Notes under the pieces: model-generated
The model's database searches: none
What the model saw: the letters and a program-made list of their open reading frames with translations, nothing else
What the model was told of the DNA's origin: nothing
Shown here: positions 1 through 6,732 of the stretch, piece by piece
Numbering within the stretch: the stretch's first letter is position 1
Layout: each line of letters opens with the position of its first letter
NCBI GenBank assembly: GCA_903789505.1
Contig: CAIFEU010000133.1
Location: 1 to 6,904 of the forward strand
DNA: 6,904 nt
DNA from: an uncultured Coriobacteriales bacterium
GTDB taxonomy: Bacteria; Actinomycetota; Coriobacteriia; Coriobacteriales; UMGS124
Direction: 5' to 3'
Position numbers and translations under genes: made by a program

Positions 1-363
1 GCGTTCGCGGCGGAGTTCCGCTCCGCGTTCGATGCCGGTGTCGCCGACGGGTCCATCCGCGCCGACGTGGACTTCGAGCTGTTCTACCGGTCCATGACGC
101 ACGCTCTGGTGGGCATCGCCGAGAAGCTCGTCCGCGGCGACATCCTGCCGTCCGACGACTTCGCGCGCGCCGGGGCCGAGGTCGGATGCGTGGCGGACAT
201 GGCGCTGGCGTACCTGCGGCCCGCGCCCGGCGCGCCTGCCGGCGGGCGCGCCCCCGAGGCGAGCGACGCAGGCGAGTCGGACGACGCGTGCGGCGCGGGC
301 GCGGCGAGCGGTGCGGACGACGCGGGCGATGCGCCCGGGAGTCACGAGACGGAGAGGCGGTAG
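1..363 (+). CDS. Probable TetR/AcrR-family transcriptional regulator, C-terminal part (5' end outside window)
   Basis: The frame is open from base 1 to a TAG at 361-363, giving the last 120 residues of a protein. Residues 1-70 look like the ligand-binding and dimerisation domain of a TetR-type repressor: an amphipathic helix ending in AGVADGSIRADVDFELFYR, the usual 'G-x-xx-G-x-I-R-x-D-x-D' turn of TetR C-terminal domains, followed by further helices. The DNA-binding helix-turn-helix lies upstream of the window, so the family call rests on the C-terminal half only. The last 50 residues or so are a low-complexity Ala/Gly/Asp/Pro tail, unusual for the family. The transporter gene starts two bases after the stop, so the two are very probably co-transcribed; by position this protein is the likely regulator of the galactoside genes. 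Operator and inducer cannot be seen. Another all-helical regulator is possible. Confidence 0.62.
   Translation, partial: AFAAEFRSAFDAGVADGSIRADVDFELFYRSMTHALVGIAEKLVRGDILPSDDFARAGAEVGCVADMALAYLRPAPGAPAGGRAPEASDAGESDDACGAGAASGADDAGDAPGSHETERR
351..357 (+). promoter_or_regulatory. Ribosome binding site for the transporter gene
   Basis: GGAGAGG lies inside the last codons of the upstream regulator gene and ends 8 bases before the GTG at 366. It favours that GTG over two later in-frame candidates: TTG at 405, preceded by AGGGA at 391-395, and GTG at 495, preceded by AGGGGAGG at 476-483 at a longer spacing of 11. Confidence 0.5.
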
Positions 364-365
364 CG

Positions 366-1940
366 GTGGTGGCGAGAGGATCGCGCGGCGAGGGACGGGA
401 AGCATTGGACGACGCCGGGGTAGGCGCGGGTTCCGGTGCCGGTGGGTGCCGACTCGCGGGCGGCGCGCCGGAGGCAGGGGAGGCCGGGACCTGCGTGGTC
501 GACGGCCAGCGCGTCAAGCTCGCGAGCGCCAGGGTGCTGTGGCTGTTCGCCGTCGGCCAGCTGGGCTGGTCGATCCTGCAGGGCATCATCTCCAACTGGC
601 TCGTGTACTACTACCAGCCCGGTGAGGCGCTGCTCTCCCGCGGCCAGCAGCTGTTCGTCACCCAGGGCACGGTATTCGCCGGCCTCACGATCATCGGGCT
701 CATCACCGCCTTGGGCCGCGTGTTCGACGCGGTCACCGACCCGCTGGTGGGGTCGCTCTCTGATCGCTGCCGCAGCCGGCTGGGCAGGCGCATCCCGTTC
801 ATGCGCTACTCGGCGCTGCCCTTCGGCCTGGTCACGGTGCTGGTGTTCGTCTCGCCGGTGGACGGCGTGAGCTGGGTCAACGCGGTATGCCTGTTCCTGG
901 CGGTGCTCGGGTTCTACCTGGCGATGACCTGCTACTGCACGCCGTACAACGCGCTGATTCCCGAGCTGGGGCGCACCCAGCGGCTGCGCATCAACGTGAG
1001 CACCTACATCTCGACCACCTACTTCATCGGCACGGCGATGGCCTACCTGGTGTCCAACGTCGCCGGGCTGTTCGAGCCGACGATGGGGCCGGTCGCGAGC
1101 TTCCGGCTCACCGTTGCCATCATGGCGTGCGTCGCCGTCGCCTGCATGCTGGTCCCCGCCTTCGCCATCCGCGAGCGCGACTACGCGCCGGTCAGGCCCA
1201 GCACCACGCCGGCGATGCGCAGCCTGGCGCGGACGTACGCCAACCGCGAGTTCCGCACGTTCGTGGCGTCCGACGTGCTGTACTGGATAGCGCTGACGAT
1301 GTTCCAGACCGGCCTGCCCTTCTACATCACCGAGCTCATGGGCATGGACGACTCGATGGCATTCCCGCTGTTCGCGTTCATGACGGCCGTGAGCCTGGCG
1401 TTCTACGCCCCGGTGAACCTGCTGGCAAAGCGCGTGGGGAAGAAGCGTCTGGTGGTGGGCGCGTTTTTGTTCTTCAGCCTGGCGTTCGCCGTCACGTCGT
1501 GCGCTGGGACGCTGGGGCTGTCCGGCCTGGCGTGGGGCGTGATCGTCGCGGTGATGGCCGCGGTGCCGATGGCGGTACTCGGCATCCTGCCGCAGGCGGT
1601 CGTGGCGGACATCGCCGAGGCCGACGCGGCGCGCACCGGCGAGCGGCGCGAGGGCATGTTCTATGCGGCGCGCACGTTCGCGTTCAAGCTCGGCCAGTCG
1701 GTCTCGATGCTGCTGTTCACCTCGCTCTCGTTGGTGGGCGGCGTCGGGGGCGTGGCTGGGCAGGTGGGCTACCGGCTCACGGCGGTCGTCGCGGCGGCGT
1801 TCTGCCTGGCGGGCGGCCTGGTGTTCACGCGCTACCACGAGCGCGACGTGCTCGCGCAGCAGGCGTCCGCCGGCGATCGGGCAGCCGAGTCCGGCGCCGC
1901 TGCCGCCGCCGAGCCCGGCGACGCGACGAGGGAGGGATAG
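366..1940 (+). CDS. GPH-family (MelB-like) sugar:cation symporter, major facilitator superfamily
   Basis: Integral membrane protein of 524 residues from GTG 366, predicted to import a glycoside with a cation. About twelve hydrophobic segments are visible, roughly at residues 56-82, 102-122, 148-165, 170-190, 213-235, 246-267, 298-322, 333-355, 361-382, 386-412, 434-458 and 468-488. The family signature after the second segment is clear: GRVFDAVTDPLVGSLSD (117-133) followed by GRRIPFM (140-146). D121 and D125 match the cation-site pair D55/D59 of MelB. TPYNALIPEL (192-201) and GMFYAARTFAFKLGQ (430-444) are also typical. The first 50 residues and the last 28 are low-complexity Gly/Ala-rich. Starting at GTG 495 would give 481 residues and an N-terminus (VDGQRVKLASARVLWLF) more like homologues, so the start is uncertain. 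Tight coupling to an alpha-galactosidase suggests melibiose, raffinose-type sugars or a galactoside as substrate; this is inferred from context. Confidence 0.9.
   Translation: MVARGSRGEGREALDDAGVGAGSGAGGCRLAGGAPEAGEAGTCVVDGQRVKLASARVLWLFAVGQLGWSILQGIISNWLVYYYQPGEALLSRGQQLFVTQGTVFAGLTIIGLITALGRVFDAVTDPLVGSLSDRCRSRLGRRIPFMRYSALPFGLVTVLVFVSPVDGVSWVNAVCLFLAVLGFYLAMTCYCTPYNALIPELGRTQRLRINVSTYISTTYFIGTAMAYLVSNVAGLFEPTMGPVASFRLTVAIMACVAVACMLVPAFAIRERDYAPVRPSTTPAMRSLARTYANREFRTFVASDVLYWIALTMFQTGLPFYITELMGMDDSMAFPLFAFMTAVSLAFYAPVNLLAKRVGKKRLVVGAFLFFSLAFAVTSCAGTLGLSGLAWGVIVAVMAAVPMAVLGILPQAVVADIAEADAARTGERREGMFYAARTFAFKLGQSVSMLLFTSLSLVGGVGGVAGQVGYRLTAVVAAAFCLAGGLVFTRYHERDVLAQQASAGDRAAESGAAAAAEPGDATREG
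1931..1936 (+). promoter_or_regulatory. Ribosome binding site for the alpha-galactosidase gene
   Basis: GGAGGG sits within the last codons of the transporter gene and ends 9 bases before ATG 1946. It decides the start of the glycosidase, whose frame stays open far upstream through the transporter gene because of the high GC content. Confidence 0.7.
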
Positions 1941-1945
1941 GCGCT

Positions 1946-3658
1946 ATGGCGACGGGGCGGCACCCGGGCGCCCAGGCGCGCCCGACCGGCACGGCAGGCG
2001 GGGCCCTGCGCGCGGGCGCTGCGCCCGCCCTCGCGCCTGCGCGGGTGCGCCTGCGCTATCGCGTGGAGGGCGCCCCCGCCGCTTCATGGCGCCCGCTCGA
2101 CTGCGCGCTGGCAGCCGACGGGGATCGGCGGGGCAACGCCGACCTCGAGGTGTCCACGGCGTTCGACGGCGAGGCGCTGATGGTTACGGTCGAGCCGCGC
2201 GTGCGGCTGACGGTGGGGCTCTGCGCGGTCGACTTCCCCTGCGAGCTGGGCGGGGACGAGCCGCTGCTGCTCAACGGCTACCAGTCTTGGACCGAGACGC
2301 GCGAGCGCCCCTGCCGCGAGCGGATGCGCGGGCTCGACGGGGTGCCGCGGGCCGTCGTGAGGCGCTTCTCCCTCGACGGCGCGGGCGACTACCGCTTCGC
2401 CGACTACCCGCGCGGCAGGGGCAGGCAGCACGGCTTCACGTACCTGACGCTGCGCCGCGGCGGCGCCTGCGAGCTGCTGGGCTCGCTCGACGAGAGCGAC
2501 GGGCTCACGCTGCTGAGCGTCGACGTCCCGGGCGGCATGGTGAGCGCCGAGAAGGAGCCCCCGGCCGCCCCCCTGCCTGCCGGGGTCCCGACGCGGCTGT
2601 GCTCGCTCGCCGTGGTCGGGGCGGGCGACGCCGACGCCGCGTATGCGCGCTGGTTCGACATGATCGGCCGCCCCGCGCGTCCCGCCGCGCCGCTCGTGGG
2701 CTACACGAGCTGGTATCGGCATTACGGCGACATCGATGCCGACGGGCTGCTGCACGACCTGGATGGGGTCGCCGCGCTGATTGGGGACGGCACCGATCTG
2801 GGCGCGGAGCTGGCGGATGCGGGCGCGCGGCGGGTGTTCCAGGTCGACGACGGCTACGCCGTGGTGGGCGACTGGCTCGAGCCGCGCGCCGAGCGATTCC
2901 CCGGGGGGATGGCGCCGCTGGCGGGTCGCGTCCGCGCCGCGGGCCTGGAGCCCGGTCTGTGGGTGGCGCCCTTCGTCTGCGAGCGCGGCTCGCGGCTGTT
3001 CCGCGAGCACCCCGACTGGCTGCTGCGCGACGCCCGCGGCGAGGTTGTCAGCACCGGGTGCCACTGGAGCGGCGGCGTCGCGCTCGACACGCTCAACCCC
3101 CAGGTGCGCGCCTGGGTGGGCGAGGTGCTGCGGACGATGACGCGCGACTGGGGCTACGCCCTGCTCAAGTGCGACTTCCTCTACGCGGCGTGCATGCTAC
3201 CCCACGGTGGGCTGAACCGCGGCCAGCTCATGGACGATGCCCTGCGCCTGCTGCGCGACGCCGTGGGCGACCGGGTCGCGATCCTGGCGTGCGGCGTGCC
3301 GCTGGGCAGCGCGTTCGGCCGGGTCGAGTACTGCCGCATCGGCTGTGACGTCTCGCTGGACTGGGACGACCGCCTCTACATGCGCGGGCTGCAGCGGGAG
3401 CGCAACAGCACGAAGCGCAGCATGGGGGACACCATCGCGCGGGCGCCGCTGGACGGCAGGGCGTTCGGCAACGACTCCGACGTGTTCTTCCTGCGTGACG
3501 ACGTCAGGCTTTCGCCGCGGCGGCGCCTGGAGCTGCTGAGCACCGACGCGCGCCTGAGCAGCGTCCTCATGACGTCGGACGACATGGGCCTGTGGGACGC
3601 CGGGCAGCGCGCCGAGTACGCCCGCGCGCTGCGCGCGTTCGTGGGGAGGCGGCGATGA
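1946..3658 (+). CDS. Alpha-galactosidase, glycoside hydrolase family 36 (clan GH-D)
   Basis: Predicted retaining enzyme of 570 residues that hydrolyses terminal alpha-galactosyl bonds of sugars such as melibiose or raffinose. There is no signal peptide, so it should act in the cytoplasm on imported substrate. After a low-complexity N-terminus (1-32) comes a beta-sandwich domain with NGYQSW (110-115). The TIM barrel begins near YTSWYRHYGDI (253-263) and carries VFQVDDGY (297-304, substrate-contacting Asp pair), LWVAPF (338-343), LLKCD (406-410; D410 is the expected nucleophile) and RIGCD (464-468; D468 is the expected acid/base). The 58-residue spacing between the two catalytic Asp is close to that of Thermotoga maritima GalA (D327/D387). 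The protein stops about 30 residues after LMTSDDMGLW (541-550), so the usual C-terminal beta domain seems absent. ATG 1946 is chosen because of its Shine-Dalgarno; it lies 5 bases after the transporter stop. GH36 alpha-N-acetylgalactosaminidase is an alternative, but galK and galT next door favour galactosidase. Confidence 0.88.
   Translation: MATGRHPGAQARPTGTAGGALRAGAAPALAPARVRLRYRVEGAPAASWRPLDCALAADGDRRGNADLEVSTAFDGEALMVTVEPRVRLTVGLCAVDFPCELGGDEPLLLNGYQSWTETRERPCRERMRGLDGVPRAVVRRFSLDGAGDYRFADYPRGRGRQHGFTYLTLRRGGACELLGSLDESDGLTLLSVDVPGGMVSAEKEPPAAPLPAGVPTRLCSLAVVGAGDADAAYARWFDMIGRPARPAAPLVGYTSWYRHYGDIDADGLLHDLDGVAALIGDGTDLGAELADAGARRVFQVDDGYAVVGDWLEPRAERFPGGMAPLAGRVRAAGLEPGLWVAPFVCERGSRLFREHPDWLLRDARGEVVSTGCHWSGGVALDTLNPQVRAWVGEVLRTMTRDWGYALLKCDFLYAACMLPHGGLNRGQLMDDALRLLRDAVGDRVAILACGVPLGSAFGRVEYCRIGCDVSLDWDDRLYMRGLQRERNSTKRSMGDTIARAPLDGRAFGNDSDVFFLRDDVRLSPRRRLELLSTDARLSSVLMTSDDMGLWDAGQRAEYARALRAFVGRRR
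3643..3649 (+). promoter_or_regulatory. Ribosome binding site for galK, inside the alpha-galactosidase gene
   Basis: GGGGAGG ends 5 bases before ATG 3655, within the last codons of the alpha-galactosidase. The ATG overlaps that gene's TGA as ATGA (3655-3658), the arrangement expected for translational coupling by ribosome re-initiation. Confidence 0.7.
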
Positions 3659-4947
3659 GGGGAGACGAGAGGGGAGCGGTGCGCGGGGCGGTGCCCCGCC
3701 CTGCTCCGGCACAGGCGACGGGGGCGGCGCAGACGCGCGGGGCGACCCCCGCGGCACATGCCGCGCCCGTCGTGACCCGCCCGGGCCGAGTGCTGCGCGC
3801 GTTCGCCCCCGGGCGCACCGAGATCGCGGGCAACCACACCGACCACGAGGGCGGCGTGGTGGTCGCCGCCGCGATCGACCGGGGCATCGGGGCGGTAGCG
3901 ACCCCGCGCACCGACGGCGTGGTGCGCGTCGAGAGCGCGGGCTACGCCCCCGTTGAGGTGTGCCTGGGCGAGCGCGGGGCGCTCGAGCCCCGGCCGTGCG
4001 AGCGCGAGACGTCGGCGGCGCTGGTGCGCGGGACGCTCGCCGGGCTCGCGGCGCGGGGGCTCGAGCCGCGCGGCTTCGACGCCCGGTTCGACAGCACGCT
4101 GCCCGCGGGCGGGGGCCTTTCGTCGTCGGCTGCCTTCGAGCTGCTGGTGGCCGTCGTGGCCCGCGAGCTCGCGGGCGCGCAGGCACCATCGCTGGGCCCC
4201 GTCGCGCTCGCGCAGGCGGCGCAGGGGGCGGAGCGCGACTTCTTCGGCAAGCCGTGCGGGCTGATGGACCAGCTGGCGGTCGCCTGCGGCGGCGTCGTCG
4301 AGATTGACTTCGCGAACCCGAGCGACCCGCTGGTCACGCCCATCGGCTGCGACTTCGCCGCGCTCGGGTATGCGGTCTGCCTGGTCGACGCCGGCAGCCC
4401 CCACGACGACCTCACCGCCGAGTACGCCGCCGTGCCCGTCGAGATGCGCGCGGTGGCGCGAGCGTTCGGCGCCGAGCGGCTGGTCGACGTCGCCGAGGCG
4501 GACGTCCTGGCCGCGGCGTCCCGGCTGCGCCGCGAGCTGGGCGACCGCGCGCTGCTGCGGGCACTGCACTTCTACCGCGAGGACCGCCTCGCCCGCGCGC
4601 GGGCGAGGGCGCTGCGCGCGTCCGACATGGCGGGCTTCCTCGCGGCGACGCGCGCCTCGGGTGCCTCGTCGGCGATGTACCTGCAGAACGTTTCGTGCGG
4701 CGGGGCGAGCCAGCCCGCGATGGTGACGCTCGTCGTGGTCGACTCCCAGATCGAGCGGATGCGCCGTGCCTGCGGCGCCGACGGCGCGTGCCGCATCCAC
4801 GGGGGCGGGTTCGGCGGCAGCGTCCAGGCGTTCGTGCCCCTGGAGCGCTACGACGAGTTCTCCGCGGGCGTCGAGTCGGCGCTGGGCGCGGGCGTCTGCC
4901 ACGCGGTGCGGCCCGGCTGCGCGGGGGCGCGGGCATGGTGGGAGTAG
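3655..4947 (+). CDS. galK: Galactokinase (GHMP kinase family)
   Basis: Phosphorylates alpha-D-galactose with ATP to galactose-1-phosphate, the first committed Leloir step, in the cytoplasm. The 430-residue product carries the three GHMP motifs: galactokinase signature APGRTEIAGNHTDHEGG (51-67), phosphate-binding loop PAGGGLSSSAAFE (150-162) and C-terminal HGGGFGGSVQAFV (382-394). R54 and D205 (in CGLMDQ, 201-206) match the catalytic Arg37/Asp186 of human GALK1; H61 and D63 match sugar contacts His44/Asp46. N60 stands where Glu43 is found in classical enzymes, a variant I recall from GNHTDH-type galactokinases of gut anaerobes. The first 45 residues are Ala/Pro/Arg-rich low complexity rather than the helical leader often found before motif 1. 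GTG 3772 would be a shorter start but has no Shine-Dalgarno. The ATGA overlap with the glycosidase and galT downstream support the assignment. Confidence 0.92.
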   Translation: MRGDERGAVRGAVPRPAPAQATGAAQTRGATPAAHAAPVVTRPGRVLRAFAPGRTEIAGNHTDHEGGVVVAAAIDRGIGAVATPRTDGVVRVESAGYAPVEVCLGERGALEPRPCERETSAALVRGTLAGLAARGLEPRGFDARFDSTLPAGGGLSSSAAFELLVAVVARELAGAQAPSLGPVALAQAAQGAERDFFGKPCGLMDQLAVACGGVVEIDFANPSDPLVTPIGCDFAALGYAVCLVDAGSPHDDLTAEYAAVPVEMRAVARAFGAERLVDVAEADVLAAASRLRRELGDRALLRALHFYREDRLARARARALRASDMAGFLAATRASGASSAMYLQNVSCGGASQPAMVTLVVVDSQIERMRRACGADGACRIHGGGFGGSVQAFVPLERYDEFSAGVESALGAGVCHAVRPGCAGARAWWE

Positions 4948-4955
4948 GCGGGCGG

Positions 4956-4974
4956 CCGGCGCGCCTGGCGCCGG
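4956..4974 (+). other. GC-rich hairpin in the galK-galT gap
   Basis: A perfect 7-bp inverted repeat, CCGGCGC (4956-4962) and GCGCCGG (4968-4974), flanks a 5-base loop GCCTG. It begins 9 bases after the galK stop and ends 10 bases before the galT Shine-Dalgarno. No T-run follows, so it is not a standard intrinsic terminator. It could protect or process the mRNA, or slightly reduce read-through into galT. In DNA this GC-rich chance hairpins are common, so function is uncertain. Confidence 0.45.
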
Positions 4975-4984
4975 GGACGGTCGA

Positions 4985-4993
4985 GGGGGAGGA
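4985..4993 (+). promoter_or_regulatory. Ribosome binding site for galT
   Basis: GGGGGAGGA ends 7 bases before ATG 5001 and is the strongest Shine-Dalgarno in the window. It decides the galT start against the in-frame ATG at 4935, which lies inside galK and has no comparable site. Confidence 0.75.
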
Positions 4994-5000
4994 TGTAGCG

Positions 5001-6710
5001 ATGGGGCGCGTGACGTGCGGCGAGGGGCCCGACGCGGCCGTGGGGCGCGATGCCTCCGACCTGGTGGACTACGCGATAGGGTGCGGCCTGGTCGACGAGC
5101 TCGACCGCCGCTGGGCCTACAACGTCGTGCTCGCGGCCGTGGGTGCGACCGGTCCTGCCCCCCGCTCCGCCCCGACCGTCGCCGACGCGCGGCGCGGCGC
5201 GGGCGAGCCGTTCGACCTGCAGCGGACGCTGGGGCGCCTGGCGGCGTTCGCCGTGGGGCGCGGCCGCGGCGCGACCGGCCACGACCCCGACCCGGGCGAC
5301 CCCGCCGATGCCCCGGCTCCCGACGAGCTCGACGCCGCGGCCTGCGCGGTGATGGGCGCGCTCATGCCGCGCCCCTCGCAGGTGGCGGCGCGCTTCCGCG
5401 AGCTGCTCGCGACCGGCGACGCCCGCCGCGCGACCGACTACTTCTACCGGCTGTGCTGCGACGCCAACTACGTGCGCCGCGCCGCGATCGCCCGCGACGT
5501 GCGCTGGGTCACCCCGACGCGTTGGGGCGACCTGCAGATCACGATCAACCTCTCCAAGCCGGAGAAGGACCCGCGCGCCATCGCCCGCGCGGCTGCCCCG
5601 GCCGCCCGCGCCGGCGGCGCCGCTCCCTACCCCGCCTGCGCCCTGTGCCGCGAGAACGAGGGCTACGCCGGTCGCGGCCCGCTTGTCGAGGGGGGAGCGC
5701 ACCCGGCGCGGCAGAACCTGCGCGTCGTCCCGCTCGAGCTGGGCGGGCAGGGCTGGGGCATGCAGTACTCCCCGTACGCGTACTTCCCGGAGCACTGCAT
5801 CGTGATGAGCGACCGCCATGAGCCCATGCGCGTCGACCGCGACTGTCTCGTACGCCTGCTCGACTTCGTCGACCTGCTGCCGCACTACTTCGTGGGCTCC
5901 AACGCGGGGCTCCCCATCGTGGGCGGTTCGATCCTGTCCCACGAGCACTTCCAGGGAGGGCGCCACACGTTTCCGATGGACCTGGCCCCGGTCGACCGCG
6001 CTTTCGCGATGCCCGGCTTTCCCGGGGTGCGCGCCGGCGTGCTGCGCTGGCCGCTCACGGTGATACGCCTGCGGGGCGACGACCGCGAGGAGCTCGTGAG
6101 TGCCGGGGCGCACGTCATGGAAGCGTGGGCGGAATGGGACGACCCGTCGGTCGGGATTGTCTCGCACGACCCCGACGGCACGCCCCACAACGCGGTGACG
6201 CCGATCGTGCGCCGGACGAACTCTCTGCCGGGCGCCTCCCCGGCGGGCGTCCCCGCCCCCGGCCGCGGCGAGGGCGCGGGCCAGCGGGACGACGGGCGGG
6301 ACGGCTACGTCCTGAGCCTCGCGCTTCGCAGCAACCTCACGAGCGCGCGCCACCCGCTGGGGGTGTTCCACCCCCACGAGGAGCTGCACCACATCAAGCG
6401 CGAGAACATCGGGCTGATTGAGGTCATGGGGCTGGCAATCCTGCCGGGCAGGCTGCGCCGCGAGCTCACGGCCGTCGCGGACGGCCTGCTGGCGGGGACG
6501 GACCTCTCCGCCGACCCCCTCACCGCGCCGCACGCCGCGTGGGCGGCGCAGGTGGCGGCGCGCCACCCTGACCTCTCCCGCGACGACGCCCGCGCCGTAA
6601 TGCGCGACGAGGTGGGCCAGGTGTTCGCGCGCGTGCTCGAGCAGGCGGGCGTGTTCAAGTGGGACGAGCCCGGCCGCGCCGCCCTGGGGCGCTTCGTCGA
6701 CAGCCTCTGA
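5001..6710 (+). CDS. galT: UDP-glucose--hexose-1-phosphate uridylyltransferase, class II (Firmicutes-type)
   Basis: Transfers UMP from UDP-glucose to galactose-1-phosphate, giving glucose-1-phosphate and UDP-galactose, in the cytoplasm. The 569-residue product has the class II landmarks in order: YFYRLCCDANYVRR (147-160), INLSKPEKDP (182-191), YPACALCRENEGYAGR (210-225), HPARQNLRVVPLELGGQGWG (234-253), YFPEHCIVMSDRHEPM (261-276), GGSILSHEHFQGG (308-320), PHNAVTPIVRR (395-405) and FHPHEELHHIKRENIGLIEV (456-475). In SHEHFQ the second histidine, H316, is the expected uridylylated residue by analogy with HPH in class I enzymes. Class II proteins are usually about 490-515 residues; the excess lies in low-complexity stretches near 49-69, 87-110, 196-209 and 407-435, between conserved blocks, so activity is probably kept. 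It follows galK after 53 bases, consistent with one transcript. The stop is TGA at 6708-6710. Confidence 0.93.
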   Translation: MGRVTCGEGPDAAVGRDASDLVDYAIGCGLVDELDRRWAYNVVLAAVGATGPAPRSAPTVADARRGAGEPFDLQRTLGRLAAFAVGRGRGATGHDPDPGDPADAPAPDELDAAACAVMGALMPRPSQVAARFRELLATGDARRATDYFYRLCCDANYVRRAAIARDVRWVTPTRWGDLQITINLSKPEKDPRAIARAAAPAARAGGAAPYPACALCRENEGYAGRGPLVEGGAHPARQNLRVVPLELGGQGWGMQYSPYAYFPEHCIVMSDRHEPMRVDRDCLVRLLDFVDLLPHYFVGSNAGLPIVGGSILSHEHFQGGRHTFPMDLAPVDRAFAMPGFPGVRAGVLRWPLTVIRLRGDDREELVSAGAHVMEAWAEWDDPSVGIVSHDPDGTPHNAVTPIVRRTNSLPGASPAGVPAPGRGEGAGQRDDGRDGYVLSLALRSNLTSARHPLGVFHPHEELHHIKRENIGLIEVMGLAILPGRLRRELTAVADGLLAGTDLSADPLTAPHAAWAAQVAARHPDLSRDDARAVMRDEVGQVFARVLEQAGVFKWDEPGRAALGRFVDSL

Positions 6711-6715
6711 CACGG

Positions 6716-6732
6716 CGTGCCGAGCGGGCACG
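6716..6732 (+). terminator. Weak hairpin just downstream of galT
   Basis: CGTGCC (6716-6721) and GGCACG (6727-6732) form a perfect 6-bp stem around the loop GAGCG, starting 6 bases after the galT stop. The position fits the end of the operon, but no T-run follows. It could be a poor or factor-assisted terminator, an mRNA 3' stabiliser, or chance in this GC-rich sequence. Confidence 0.25.

Noticed and set aside
186..365. ATG 186 as start of the transporter, overlapping the regulator by about 180 bases
   Set aside because: It lies deep inside the regulator frame, gives an Arg/Gly/Ala-rich leader unlike any transporter N-terminus and has no Shine-Dalgarno. GTG 366 or later starts fit better.
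342..1838. Long open frame of 498 codons on the - strand over the transporter gene
   Set aside because: The product is rich in Arg, His, Gln and Glu with no domain or ribosome site. It mirrors the codon bias of the real + strand gene in very GC-rich DNA.
887..1945. Upstream extension of the alpha-galactosidase frame through the transporter gene
   Set aside because: The frame is open only because stops are rare. The translation is Arg/Gly/His-rich nonsense up to ATG 1946, which has a good Shine-Dalgarno.
3376..4902. Long open frame of 508 codons on the - strand over the end of the glycosidase gene and galK
   Set aside because: Low-complexity Arg/Ala/His/Gln product with no recognisable domain. 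The + strand genes here have clear catalytic motifs.
4935..5000. ATG 4935 as start of galT
   Set aside because: It overlaps the end of galK without a well-placed ribosome site, whereas ATG 5001 follows GGGGGAGGA at ideal spacing. It remains a minor alternative.
4848..6731. Long open frame of 627 codons on the - strand over galT
   Set aside because: Composition-driven antisense shadow: no domain, no convincing ribosome site, and galT on the + strand is unambiguous.
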